Source: JBBRTJ01 sp038244535
Lineage (GTDB): Bacteria > Actinomycetota > Acidimicrobiia > Acidimicrobiales > Ilumatobacteraceae
Assembly (NCBI GenBank): GCA_038244535.1
Contig: JBBRTJ010000094.1
Coordinates: 1-14,227 of the forward strand
DNA: 14,227 nucleotides
Direction of reading: 5' to 3'
Both the position numbers and the translations under genes were made by a program. The notes below the pieces were generated by a model. That model did no database searches. It saw nothing but the letters and a program-made list of their open reading frames with translations, and was not told the DNA's origin. Of the stretch, positions 1 through 8,715 are shown piece by piece; position 1 is the first letter of the stretch, and every line of letters starts with the position of its first letter.

Positions 1-2
1 CC

Positions 3-389
3 AAGATTCCCAACGGAATCGGCGGCGTCGAGCATCGCATGGACCTGATCTACCAGGGCGTCGTCACTGGCCAGCTTTCGCTTGCCCGCTGGGTCGAGAC
101 GTGTGCGACAACCCCGGCCCGCATGTTCGGCCTGTACCCGCGCAAAGGCGTCATCGCCCCCGGCAGCGACGCCGACATCGTCGTGTACGACCCCGCCGGC
201 ACCACCCACCTCGGGGTCGCCACCCACCACATGAACATGGACCACTCGGCCTACGAGGGCATGACGATCGACGGCAAGGTCGACACCGTCATGTCCCGCG
301 GCACGATCATCATCGAGAACGACCACTACGTCGGCACCAAGGGCCACGGGCGCTACCTCAAGCGCGGCCTGTCGACGTACCTGCACTGA
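3..389 (+). CDS. hydA: Dihydropyrimidinase (D-hydantoinase), C-terminal part; 5' end outside window
   Basis: The open frame runs in from the left edge and ends at TGA 387-389, leaving 128 C-terminal residues of a protein that is usually about 460-480 residues long. Visible hallmarks are the substrate-loop sequence IPNGIGGVEHRM at the start, then TTPARMFGLYPRKG, the amidohydrolase return strand IAPGSDADIVVYDP, and the HHMNMDHSAYEGM segment before VMSRGTIIIE. These are typical of dihydropyrimidinases, which open 5,6-dihydrouracil or dihydrothymine to the N-carbamoyl-beta-amino acid in the cytoplasm. The metal ligands lie in the missing N-terminal part, so catalytic integrity cannot be judged. 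The ATG at 39 is internal and not a real start. The gene leads into the semialdehyde dehydrogenase after 16 bases, which supports a shared transcript. A phenylhydantoinase of the same family is the main alternative. Confidence 0.93.
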   Translation, partial: KIPNGIGGVEHRMDLIYQGVVTGQLSLARWVETCATTPARMFGLYPRKGVIAPGSDADIVVYDPAGTTHLGVATHHMNMDHSAYEGMTIDGKVDTVMSRGTIIIENDHYVGTKGHGRYLKRGLSTYLH

Positions 390-394
390 GAGCC

Positions 395-400
395 AAGGAG
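395..400 (+). promoter_or_regulatory. Ribosome binding site of the semialdehyde dehydrogenase gene
   Basis: AAGGAG lies five bases before the ATG at 406, inside the 16-base gap after the dihydropyrimidinase stop. It fixes the start of the downstream gene and is one of the better Shine-Dalgarno matches in the window. Confidence 0.8.
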
Positions 401-405
401 CAACC

Positions 406-1892
<1,487 letters not shown>

Positions 1893-1893
<1 letters not shown>

Positions 1894-2909
1894 TGCAGCT
1901 CGGCGTGGTGCTGCAGACCAACCCACCGGCGTCCAAGGTCGTCGAGCTGGCGCGCCAGGCCGAGATGGCGGGCTTCAGCCACGTCTGGACGTTCGACAGC
2001 CACCTGCTGTGGGAGGAGCCGTTCGTCATCTACAGCCAGATCCTGGCCGTGACCCGCAAGGTGATCGTCGGACCGATGGTCACCAACCCCGCCACTCGGG
2101 ACTGGACCGTCACGGCGTCGCTGTTCGCCACGCTCAACGAGATGTTCGGCAACCGCACCGTGTGCGGCATCGGCCGGGGCGACTCGGCGGTGCGGGTGAC
2201 CAATGGCGCACCGACCACGTTGGCCACCCTGCGCGACGCCATCCACGTGATCCGTGAGCTCGCCAACGGCCGTGAGGTCGACTACAAGGGTTCGACGCTG
2301 CGGTTCCCGTGGGGCACCGACAGCCGGCTCGAGCTGTGGGTGGCGGCCTATGGGCCGAAGGCCTTGGCGCTCACCGGCGAGGTGGCCGACGGGTTCATCC
2401 TGCAGCTCGCCGACCCCGACATCGCAGCCTGGACGATCGCGGCCGTGCGGGCCGCGGCCGAGGCGGCGGGGCGCGATCCGAGCTCGGTGAAGATCTGCGT
2501 GGCGGCACCGGCCTACGTCGGCGACGACGTCGCCCACCAGCGCGACCAGTGCCGGTGGTTCGGAGGCATGGTCGGCAACCACGTAGCCGACCTCGTCGAG
2601 CGCTATGGCGAGAGCGGGGCGGTGCCGGCCGCGCTGACCGACTACATCAAGGGGCGCCAGGGCTACGACTACAACGACCACGGCCGGGCCGGCAACGAGC
2701 ACACCACGTTCGTTCCCGACGACGTGATCGACCGGTTCTGCATCCTCGGTCCGATCGAGCACCACGTCGAGCGGCTCGCCCAGCTGCGTGACCTCGGCGT
2801 CGACCAGTTCGCGATCTACCTCCAGCACGACGGCAAGGAGGAGACGCTGCGCGCCTACGGCGACCACGTCATCGCTGCGGTGGCCGACCACGTGACGGCC
2901 AAGCGCTGA
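1893..2909 (+). CDS. LLM-class flavin/F420-dependent oxidoreductase
   Basis: The protein has 338 residues, starting at the ATG that shares one base with the preceding TGA (TGATG), so translation is probably coupled. The frame is open further upstream, but that is shadow of the dehydrogenase gene. It has the luciferase-like monooxygenase barrel: MQLGVVLQTNPP at strand 1, EMAGFSHVWTFDSH (residues 24-37), IVGPMVTNPATRDW (58-71), the F420/FMN-family segment GIGRGDS (92-98), and LWVAAYGPKALAL (149-161) leading into ADGFIL. The pattern fits the F420-dependent, Mer-like branch (TIGR03842-like) better than bacterial luciferase proper; this is my recognition, not a search result. The substrate is unknown. 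Its position between pyrimidine-ring catabolic genes and an importer implies a redox step on a related N-heterocycle. RutA, which cleaves uracil, is also an LLM protein, but this one lacks a clear close resemblance to it. Confidence 0.88.
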
Positions 2910-2910
2910 G

Positions 2911-3795
2911 GTGTCCCTCCTCGCCCGCTTCGTCCGCCGGTTGCTGCTCATCGCGGCCACCCTGCTCGTGCTCGGTGGTCTGTGGACCGGGTACAAGGCG
3001 ATGGGCCAGGCCACCGGCGACCAGTGGCCGCTGACCAACCGCGACCTGCCGGTGCAGACCGACAACGAGACCATGCCGCCGGCGATCGACATCGTCACTC
3101 GGTTCTTCCAGGACGAGGGTTCAGCGTCGTCGACGATGCTGCTCACCACGCTCATCGGCAACTGCTTGTTCACCTTGCGCGAGGCGGCCGTCGGGTTCGC
3201 CGCCGGCTTCGTCATCGGCATGGGGCTCGCCATCGTCATGCTGCGGTGGCGCCTGGCCGAGCGGGGCCTGCTGCCGTACGTCATCGCCAGCCAGACCGTG
3301 CCGCTCATAGCGCTCGTGCCGGTGATCGTGGCCTGGGGCAGCCAGATCGACCTCGGGTTCATGACCTGGGAGCCGTGGATGTCGGTGGCCCTCGTGGCTA
3401 CCTACCTCACGTTCTTCCCGGTGGCCGTCAACGGCCTGCGGGGCCTGCAGTCACCCAGCCGTCAGTCGATCGAGCTGATGGAGAGCTACGCGGCGCCGTG
3501 GCGCGTGACGCTCGTGAAGCTCCGCTTGCCGTCGTCGCTGCCGTACCTCGTGCCTGCCCTGCGCCTGGCCGCCGCGGCCTCGATCGTGGGAGCGATCGTC
3601 GGCGAGATCTCGGCCGGCGTGCGCGGTGGGCTCGGACGGGCCATCCTCGACTCGGCCATCTACTACCTGTCGGACCCGCCCCGGCTGTACGCCTGCGTGC
3701 TCACGGCGGCCTTCCTCGGGCTGACCTTCGTGTCCCTCGTCGGGCTCGTCGACACGTTCACGGCCAAGCGGCGCCCGCCCGAGGTGCCGGCGTGA
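2911..3795 (+). CDS. NitT/TauT-type ABC transporter permease (first subunit)
   Basis: This is a 294-residue inner-membrane subunit starting at GTG 2911, one base after the previous stop. Starting there keeps the first hydrophobic segment intact (about residues 11-29). Further predicted helices lie at about 93-112, 121-142, 157-175, 213-233 and 261-281. The EAA-type coupling loop, which contacts the ATPase, is at about 189-212, with ESYAAPWRVTLVKLRLPSSLP as its core. This matches the SsuC/TauC/ThiX permease family. Unusually, about 60 residues separate the first two helices (roughly 30-90), with many charged and polar residues, longer than in the second permease encoded downstream. The GTGA overlap with the ATPase gene indicates co-translation. 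The substrate is inferred from context to be a pyrimidine or hydantoin-like compound. Confidence 0.92.
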   Translation: MSLLARFVRRLLLIAATLLVLGGLWTGYKAMGQATGDQWPLTNRDLPVQTDNETMPPAIDIVTRFFQDEGSASSTMLLTTLIGNCLFTLREAAVGFAAGFVIGMGLAIVMLRWRLAERGLLPYVIASQTVPLIALVPVIVAWGSQIDLGFMTWEPWMSVALVATYLTFFPVAVNGLRGLQSPSRQSIELMESYAAPWRVTLVKLRLPSSLPYLVPALRLAAAASIVGAIVGEISAGVRGGLGRAILDSAIYYLSDPPRLYACVLTAAFLGLTFVSLVGLVDTFTAKRRPPEVPA

Positions 3796-4631
3796 CCACG
3801 AGCGCCGCCAGGCCCGCGACGCCGGCGCCGACAGCAGCGACAGCCGTCGCGATCGCTGCAGTCGACAAGGTCTTCAACGTGGGCAAACCCAACCAGGTCG
3901 AGGCGCTGCTCGGCATCGACCTCTCGATCGCCACCGGAGAGTTCGTGTCGCTGATCGGCCCATCGGGCTGTGGCAAGAGCACGCTCCTGCGCCTCGTGGC
4001 CGATCTGACCGACCCGACCGCAGGGTCGGTGGTGGTCAACGGCAAGCCGGCCGCCCAAGCCCGCCGCGACCGCGACTACGGCATGGCGTTCCAGCACGCC
4101 GGGCTGTTCGACTGGCGCACGGTCGTGCGCAACGTCGAGCTCCCCCTCGAGCTCGAGGGCTGGTCCAAGGCGCGCCGGCGTGAGCAGGCGATCAAGATGC
4201 TCGAGCTGGTCAAGCTGGCCGACTTCGCCGAGCACCGCCCCTTCGAGCTGTCCGGCGGCATGCAGCAGCGAGTCGCCATCGCCCGTGCGCTGTCGTTCGA
4301 GCCTTCGTTGCTGCTGATGGACGAACCGTTCGGCGCCCTCGACGAGATGACCCGCGAGCACATGCAGACCGAGCTGTTGCGCATCTGCGCCCAGACGGCC
4401 ACGACGGTGGTCTTCGTCACCCACTCGATCCCCGAGGCCGTGTACCTGTCGGACCGAGTCGTCGTGATGTCGCCCCGGCCGGGCCGGGTGGCCGAGGTGA
4501 TCACCGTGAAGCTCGGCCACCGCGACGACGACATCCGAGAGGCGTCGGTGTTCTACGACGCCATCACGGCGGTCCGTGACGCCCTGCGGGGCATCGAGCG
4601 GGGCTCGCCACGCGGGGTCGACGACCGATGA
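3792..4631 (+). CDS. NitT/TauT-type ABC transporter ATP-binding protein
   Basis: The 279-residue ATPase starts at GTG 3792, within a GTGA overlap with the permease stop and seven bases after a GAGG. The frame is open far upstream, but that part is an Arg/His/Gly-rich shadow. After an Ala/Thr/Pro-rich leader of about 20 residues come Walker A GPSGCGKST (56-64), the Q-loop MAFQHAGLFDW, the signature LSGGMQQR (153-160), Walker B LLLMDEPFGALD (Asp177, catalytic Glu178) and the switch His211 in THS. The set is complete, so the protein should hydrolyse ATP. FGALDEMTRE and SIPEAVYLSDRV are typical of the SsuB/TauB/ThiZ group that powers NMT1-type importers. It energises the two flanking permeases. 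The low-complexity N-terminal leader is slightly longer than usual; a start a few codons downstream is possible, but the overlap favours 3792. Confidence 0.95.
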   Translation: MTTSAARPATPAPTAATAVAIAAVDKVFNVGKPNQVEALLGIDLSIATGEFVSLIGPSGCGKSTLLRLVADLTDPTAGSVVVNGKPAAQARRDRDYGMAFQHAGLFDWRTVVRNVELPLELEGWSKARRREQAIKMLELVKLADFAEHRPFELSGGMQQRVAIARALSFEPSLLLMDEPFGALDEMTREHMQTELLRICAQTATTVVFVTHSIPEAVYLSDRVVVMSPRPGRVAEVITVKLGHRDDDIREASVFYDAITAVRDALRGIERGSPRGVDDR

Positions 4632-5434
4632 CGGTTCTCAGCGCTCGTTGGTCAGCGGCGCCGCGCCGCGTCGCCGTCATCGTGCCGCCGGTGGCGGTGG
4701 GCATCGCCTTCCTCGTGCTGTGGGAGCTCGCCGTCACCGTGTTCGACATCTCCGCGTTCCTGCTCCCCAAGCCATCGGCGATCTGGAGTGCGCTGCTCGA
4801 TCAGTGGAGCATCATCATGGAGGCGGCCCGCAGCACGGCCAGCAACGCCATCACCGGGCTCGTGATCGGGGTCGTGCTCGGGGTGTTCGCCGCGCTGCTC
4901 ACCTCTCGCAGTCGATCGGCCCGCGAGATCGTCACACCCATTGCGGCAGGCATCGCCGCGATGCCGATCATCGCCCTGGCCCCGGTGTTCAACGTGTGGT
5001 TCGGGATCACCACCAGCACCGCCAAGCAGCTCGTGGTCACCATCGTGGTCTTCATGCCGGTGTTCGTGAACGTGTCCAAGGGCCTCGCTCAGGCTGAGGC
5101 CACCCAGCTCGAGCTCATGCGGTCGTTCGCGGCCTCTCCCGCGGCGGTGATGCGCAAGGTCCGCATCCCCACCGCGCTGCCCTACCTGTTCTCGGCGCTG
5201 CGCCTCGCCGCGTCGCTCAGCATCATCGCCGCCATCGTGGCCGAGTACTTCGGAGGGCGTCGCGACGCCCTCGGCGTCTACATCCAGCAGGCGGCGGGGC
5301 TCACCCGCTACGACCAGGCGTGGGCCGGGGTCCTGGTTGCCTGCGTGATCGGGATCTCGCTGTTCGTCGTCGTGCTCATCGCCGAGCGCGTGGCGATGCC
5401 GTGGGCGGGATCTCAACGCCAGCAACGGAGCTGA
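4628..5434 (+). CDS. NitT/TauT-type ABC transporter permease (second subunit)
   Basis: The protein has 268 residues. Its ATG overlaps the ATPase stop as ATGA. Predicted membrane helices are at about 15-38, 73-92, 102-124, 133-149, 187-208 and 230-252. The EAA loop is at about 162-183 (LELMRSFAASPAAVMRKVRI, then PTALPYL), and FLLPKPSAIW after the first helix is a standard SsuC/ThiX-type motif. It resembles the first permease in overall fold, but the two sequences have diverged strongly, so a heterodimeric channel around one ATPase is more likely than a recent duplication. The gene order permease-ATPase-permease-binding protein, with overlaps, gives a self-sufficient importer. Confidence 0.93.
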   Translation: MTVLSARWSAAPRRVAVIVPPVAVGIAFLVLWELAVTVFDISAFLLPKPSAIWSALLDQWSIIMEAARSTASNAITGLVIGVVLGVFAALLTSRSRSAREIVTPIAAGIAAMPIIALAPVFNVWFGITTSTAKQLVVTIVVFMPVFVNVSKGLAQAEATQLELMRSFAASPAAVMRKVRIPTALPYLFSALRLAASLSIIAAIVAEYFGGRRDALGVYIQQAAGLTRYDQAWAGVLVACVIGISLFVVVLIAERVAMPWAGSQRQQRS

Positions 5435-5466
5435 GCGGTTGTTGCATCCGGAACCATCACACAAAC

Positions 5467-5473
5467 AGGGGAG
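5467..5473 (+). promoter_or_regulatory. Ribosome binding site of the substrate-binding lipoprotein gene
   Basis: AGGGGAG lies four bases before the ATG at 5478. It decides that start over the in-frame TTG at 5439, which would place a charged, non-signal stretch before the signal peptide. Confidence 0.75.
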
Positions 5474-5477
5474 AGCA

Positions 5478-6590
5478 ATGTTGGGTACCACCAAGAAGCG
5501 CACCTTCGTCGGACTGGCCGCACTCGCCGGTCTCGCCGTGGTCGCCACGGCCTGTGGCAGCTCGAGCAGCAGCTCGAGCGGAGGCAAGAAGACCCCGGTG
5601 AAGCTCCAGCTCCAGTGGGTCGCGCAGAGCCAGTTCGCCGGCTACTACGCGGCCAAGGACCAGGGCTTCTACGACAAGGAAGGCCTCGACGTCACCATCC
5701 TCGAAGGAGCAGTGGACATCGTGCCCCAGACCGTCCTGGCCAACGGCCAGGCCGACTATGCCATCGCCTGGGTGCCGAAGGCGCTCGCCTCGCGTGAGCA
5801 GGGCGCGGCCATCACGGACGTCGGCCAGATCTTCCAGCGCTCGGGCACGCTCCAGGTGAGCTGGAAGGACTCCAACATCACCAAGCCGGCTGACCTCAAG
5901 GGCAAGAAGGTCGGCAACTGGGGCTTCGGCAACGAGTTCGAGCTGTTCGCCGGTCTCACCAAGGACGGCGTCGATCCGAAGAAGGACGTCACGCTCGTGC
6001 AGCAGGCCTTCGACATGAAGGCGTTGCTCAACAGGGAGATCGACGCGGCCCAGGCGATGACCTACAACGAGTACGCCCAGGTGCTCGAGTCGGTGAACAC
6101 CAAGACGGGCAAGCTCTACACCGCTGACGACCTCAACGTCATCAACTGGAACACGGTCGGCACGGCCATGCTCCAAGACGCCATCTGGGCCAACACCAAG
6201 AAGCTGTCCGACAAGGCCTACCAGGACCAGACGGTCAAGTTCTTGAAGGCATCGATGGAGGGGTGGATGTACTGCCGCGACAACTTCGACAAGTGCGTCG
6301 ACATCGTGCTCAAGGCCGGACCCAAGCTGCCCAAGACGCACCAGTCGTGGCAGCTCAACGAGATCAACAAGCTGATCTGGCCGTCATCGGGTGGCATCGG
6401 CATGATCGACGCCGCGGCCTGGAAGCAGACCATCGACGTTGCCACCACACAGGGCATCATCAAGGCCGCGCCGGACAAGGACGCGTACAGCAACGACTAC
6501 GCCACCAAGGCGTTGGCCGAGCTCAAGGGTGACACCAAGGGCACCGACTTCAAGCCCGTCACCGTCACCTTGACCGAAGGCGGCAAGTAG
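5478..6590 (+). CDS. ThiY/NMT1-like ABC transporter substrate-binding lipoprotein
   Basis: The protein has 370 residues from ATG 5478, chosen for the AGGGGAG site and because it begins a proper lipoprotein signal: KKR at 6-8, a hydrophobic core at about 10-23, and Cys26 in VATAC. A Ser-rich linker follows (27-36). The mature domain opens with LQLQWVAQSQFAGYYAAKDQGFY and GLDVTILEG, the classic NMT1/THI5-like binding-protein start, then ANGQADYAIAW and PADLKGKKVGNWGFGNEFE. This family binds thiamin-precursor pyrimidines (ThiY) and related small heterocycles. With dihydropyrimidinase in the same unit, I infer a pyrimidine, dihydropyrimidine or hydantoin ligand. Cys266 and Cys273 (CRDNFDKC) could form a small disulfide loop after export. 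The gene is last in the unit, 43 bases after the permease, with a strong hairpin downstream. Confidence 0.92.
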   Translation: MLGTTKKRTFVGLAALAGLAVVATACGSSSSSSSGGKKTPVKLQLQWVAQSQFAGYYAAKDQGFYDKEGLDVTILEGAVDIVPQTVLANGQADYAIAWVPKALASREQGAAITDVGQIFQRSGTLQVSWKDSNITKPADLKGKKVGNWGFGNEFELFAGLTKDGVDPKKDVTLVQQAFDMKALLNREIDAAQAMTYNEYAQVLESVNTKTGKLYTADDLNVINWNTVGTAMLQDAIWANTKKLSDKAYQDQTVKFLKASMEGWMYCRDNFDKCVDIVLKAGPKLPKTHQSWQLNEINKLIWPSSGGIGMIDAAAWKQTIDVATTQGIIKAAPDKDAYSNDYATKALAELKGDTKGTDFKPVTVTLTEGGK

Positions 6591-6608
6591 GGGTTACGCC
6601 ACGTGCGA

Positions 6609-6640
6609 TGGGTGCCGGGCGGCGATCCGCCCGGCACCCA
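6609..6640 (+). terminator. Hairpin terminator after the transporter operon
   Basis: A perfect 14-bp stem closes around a four-base CGAT loop: left arm 6609-6622, right arm 6627-6640 (left arm TGGGTGCCGGGCGG). It starts 18 bases after the lipoprotein stop. There is no U-tract, which is common for terminators in high-GC actinobacteria. It would end the plus-strand transcript and may also act on readthrough from the convergent aminotransferase gene. Confidence 0.8.
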
Positions 6641-6678
6641 CCGTGGGCCGCCGCGGTCAGAGAGGCTCGGATCGCGAG

Positions 6679-6736
6679 CTCGGCGGATTCTCGGGGCTGT
6701 GAGTCGCATGGATGCGACGGACGGCACCGAGCATCG
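6679..6736. repeat. Tandem palindromic repeat, copy 1
   Basis: This is a 58-base unit beginning CTCGGCGGATTCTCGG and ending CACCGAGCATCG. It recurs 68 bases downstream with two mismatches. The core GTCGCA-TGGA-TGCGAC (6703-6718) is a perfect hairpin. The outer arms GATTCTCGG and CCGAGCATC pair with one mismatch, so the whole unit can fold into a long imperfect stem-loop. Confidence 0.85.
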
Positions 6737-6746
6737 GACTCGGGCC

Positions 6747-6804
6747 CTCGGCGGATTCTCGGGGCTGTGAGTCGCATGGATGCGACGGATGGCACCGAGA
6801 ATCG
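6747..6804. repeat. Tandem palindromic repeat, copy 2
   Basis: This is the second copy of the 58-base unit. Here the outer arms GATTCTCGG and CCGAGAATC pair perfectly, outside the shared core hairpin GTCGCA-TGGA-TGCGAC (6771-6786). The two differences from copy 1 are a C/T change in GGACGGC/GGATGGC and a C/A change near the right end; the latter restores pairing in the outer stem. Ten bases separate the copies. Confidence 0.85.
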
Positions 6805-6815
6805 AATCAGTACGA

Positions 6816-6829
6816 CTCGGCCAGCCGAG
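6816..6829 (-). terminator. Possible small hairpin terminator of the aminotransferase gene
   Basis: CTCGGC and GCCGAG form an inverted repeat 15 bases beyond the aminotransferase stop on the minus strand. The stem is short and lacks a U-tract, so termination may instead depend on the larger palindromic repeats just beyond it. Confidence 0.35.
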
Positions 6830-6844
6830 CGACCCGTGGTTTCC

Positions 6845-8200
6845 TCAGGCGGTGACGCGGGCGTCGGCGAGGGTCAGCACCTCGTCGAGGATGGCGATGC
6901 CGTGGCGGACGTCGGCCTCGCTGGTGGTGCACGGCGGCACGACGTGGATGCGGTTGAAGTGGCTGAACGGCCAAAGGCCTCGGGCCTTGCAGGCAGCGAC
7001 GAGCTCGGCCATCGGGGCGGCATCGGGACCGGCGGCGTTGAACGGCACGAGCGGCTCGCGCGTGGCTCGGTTCTTCACCAGCTCGATGGCCCAGAAGCAG
7101 CCGAGGCCGCGCACGTCGCCGATGCTCGGGTGCCGGTCGGCCAGGCCGCGCAGCAACGGCCCGATGACGGACTCGCCCAGCCAGCGGGCGTGCTCGATGA
7201 CGCCCTCGTCCTCGAAGGCCTGGATCGAGCCCACCGCCGCGGCGCAGGCCAGCGGGTGACCCGAGTAGGTGAGCCCCCCGGGGTAGGCGCGGTCTCGAAA
7301 CACGTCGGCGATCTGGCGCGAGATGATGACGCCACCGAGGGGCACGTAGCCGGAGTTGACGCCCTTGGCAAAGCAGATGAGGTCGGGGACCACGCCCCAG
7401 TGGTCGACGGCGAACCACTCGCCGCAGCGGCCGAAGCCCGACATGACCTCGTCGGCGATCAGCACGATGCCGTGGTGGTCGCACAGGGCGCGCACGCCGG
7501 CGAGGTAGCCGGGCGGCGGCACCAGGATGCCATTGGTGCCCACGACGGGTTCGAGGATGATGGCGGCCACGGTGCCGGCCCCCTCGACCATGAGCACGTC
7601 GGCGAGGTGCTGCAGCGCCCGCTCGGACTCGTCGGCGTCGGTGGTGGCATGAAAGGCCGACCGGTAGGGGTAGGGCCCCCAGAAGTGGACGATGCCCGCC
7701 TGCCCCGGCTCGGACGGCCAGCGGCGCGGGTCACCGGTGAGCGTGATCGCACCAGCCGTGGCGCCGTGGTAGCTGCGATAGGTGGCCAGGACCTTGTGGC
7801 GTCCGGTGGCGAGGCGGGCCATGCGCATCGCGTTCTCGGTGGCCTCGGCGCCACCGTTGGTGAAGAACACCATGTCGAGGTCGCCTGGCGCGTGCTTGGT
7901 GATCAGCCGGGCGGCCTCACCGCGGGCGGCGTTGGCGTGGAAGGGGGCGACGGTGCAGAGCTGGTCGGCCTGCGCCTTGATGGCGGCGATGACCTTGGGG
8001 TGCTGGTGGCCGATGTTGACGTTGACGAGCTGGGAGGAGAAGTCGAGGTAGCGGTTGCCCTCGTAGTCCCAGATCCAGCTTCCCTCGGCCCCGGCCACGC
8101 AGAGCGGGTCGAGTGCACCTTGGGCGGACCAGGAGTGGAACACGTGAGCCCGGTCGTCGGCGTGCACGGCGTCGCCCGGGCGGGCATCGAGCGCGGTCAT
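6845..8200 (-). CDS. Class III PLP aminotransferase, likely beta-alanine (or taurine)--pyruvate type
   Basis: The protein has 451 residues, full length for class III (omega) aminotransferases. It shows VFHSWSAQGALDP at the N-terminus, GSWIWDYEGNRYLDF, the phosphate-binding loop NGGAEATENAMRMAR (about 115-129), YRSYHGATAGA, LEPVVGTNG (217-224), the cofactor Asp250 in ADEVMSGFGR, and the Schiff-base Lys279 in FAKGVNSGYVPLGG. It transfers an amino group between an omega-amino acid and a keto acid in the cytoplasm. It resembles taurine/beta-alanine--pyruvate enzymes. Because it converges on an operon with dihydropyrimidinase and malonate-semialdehyde dehydrogenase, beta-alanine or beta-aminoisobutyrate is the most sensible donor. 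Taurine is an alternative, since the transporter also belongs to the NitT/TauT class. No clear Shine-Dalgarno precedes the ATG at 8200, but no better start is visible. Confidence 0.93.
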   Translation of the reverse strand: MTALDARPGDAVHADDRAHVFHSWSAQGALDPLCVAGAEGSWIWDYEGNRYLDFSSQLVNVNIGHQHPKVIAAIKAQADQLCTVAPFHANAARGEAARLITKHAPGDLDMVFFTNGGAEATENAMRMARLATGRHKVLATYRSYHGATAGAITLTGDPRRWPSEPGQAGIVHFWGPYPYRSAFHATTDADESERALQHLADVLMVEGAGTVAAIILEPVVGTNGILVPPPGYLAGVRALCDHHGIVLIADEVMSGFGRCGEWFAVDHWGVVPDLICFAKGVNSGYVPLGGVIISRQIADVFRDRAYPGGLTYSGHPLACAAAVGSIQAFEDEGVIEHARWLGESVIGPLLRGLADRHPSIGDVRGLGCFWAIELVKNRATREPLVPFNAAGPDAAPMAELVAACKARGLWPFSHFNRIHVVPPCTTSEADVRHGIAILDEVLTLADARVTA

Positions 8201-8219
8201 CGCCGAAGCGTAGTGAGCC

Positions 8220-8235
8220 GCCCGCCACGGCGGGC
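8220..8235 (-). terminator. Hairpin between SRPBCC and aminotransferase genes
   Basis: GCCCGCC and GGCGGGC form a perfect 7-base inverted repeat separated by two bases, in the 43-base gap after the SRPBCC stop. It could attenuate transcription into the aminotransferase gene, or simply be a stable intercistronic hairpin. There is no U-tract. Confidence 0.4.
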
Positions 8236-8243
8236 TGCGGAGC

Positions 8244-8687
8244 TCAGTTCGCGCCGAGGACCGCAGGGAGGTTGGCCAGCGTCTTCTCCATGGCGGCCTT
8301 GTTCTGCTTCGGGTAGCGGAACAACTCGATCATCTGCGGGCTGCGGGCCGTCGACCAGTCGAACTCCTCGGTGACTTCCGCCTTCGTGGCGTCATCGATC
8401 GGCGCGATCGTCCAGCGCCACACGTGGCCGCCGGCGTGCTTCCAGGCGATGCGCGTGCCCTCCTCGAACTCGACCACGGTGTTGGTGATCTTGTAGGGGA
8501 CCCCGATCTTCATGCTCATCCCGAACTTCGCGCCGAGGAACAGCCGCGTCGGCGCCCCCTCGAGCGGCTTGCGCACGTGGTGGCTGCCGTCGATCACCGG
8601 GTGCATCGCCGGATCGGCGAGGAGGTCGAACACCTGCTGCGGGGTGGCATCGACCACCGTGCTCACGCTCACCTTGCGTTCGGCCAT
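8244..8687 (-). CDS. SRPBCC (START-like/polyketide cyclase) family protein
   Basis: This is a 147-residue protein of typical single-domain SRPBCC size. The start KVSVSTVVDATPQQVFDLLAD is the standard first strand and helix of this fold, followed by HPVIDGSHHVRK, the VVEFEEGTRIAWKHAGGHVWRWTI strands, and a long C-terminal helix containing MEKTLANL. The fold encloses a hydrophobic ligand cavity. No signal peptide or catalytic motif is visible, so ligand and reaction cannot be assigned. The ATG at 8687 has an excellent AGGAGG six bases upstream. The gene lies 28 bases downstream of the flavoprotein gene and 43 bases upstream of the aminotransferase gene on the same strand, so it probably shares a transcript with them. 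A small lipid- or isoprenoid-binding or coenzyme-related role would fit its neighbours, but this is inference. Confidence 0.88.
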   Translation of the reverse strand: MAERKVSVSTVVDATPQQVFDLLADPAMHPVIDGSHHVRKPLEGAPTRLFLGAKFGMSMKIGVPYKITNTVVEFEEGTRIAWKHAGGHVWRWTIAPIDDATKAEVTEEFDWSTARSPQMIELFRYPKQNKAAMEKTLANLPAVLGAN

Positions 8688-8693
8688 GGGGAT

Positions 8694-8699
8694 CCTCCT
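8694..8699 (-). promoter_or_regulatory. Ribosome binding site of the SRPBCC gene
   Basis: CCTCCT on the plus strand reads AGGAGG on the minus strand, six bases before the ATG at 8687. It is the strongest Shine-Dalgarno sequence on the minus strand here and suggests this gene is translated more strongly than its neighbours. Confidence 0.8.
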
Positions 8700-8715
8700 G
8701 TTGTGTGGGGACTGG

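Noticed and set aside
2982..3791. N-terminal extension of the ATPase frame
   Set aside because: The extension is Arg/Gly/His-rich and lies over the first permease gene. The ABC domain begins right after the GTG at 3792, which overlaps the permease stop.
5439..5477. TTG start 13 codons upstream of the lipoprotein start
   Set aside because: It has no good ribosome site and would put HPEPSHKQGR ahead of the signal peptide. The ATG at 5478 has AGGGGAG and a standard lipoprotein signal.
6679..6804. CRISPR-like array
   Set aside because: There are only two copies, the unit is 58 bases, the spacer is 10 bases, and no cas genes are present.
6608..8374. 588-codon plus-strand frame across the repeats and the aminotransferase gene
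   Set aside because: It begins inside the terminator hairpin, its repeated peptide simply reflects the DNA repeat, and the rest is antisense to a clear aminotransferase.
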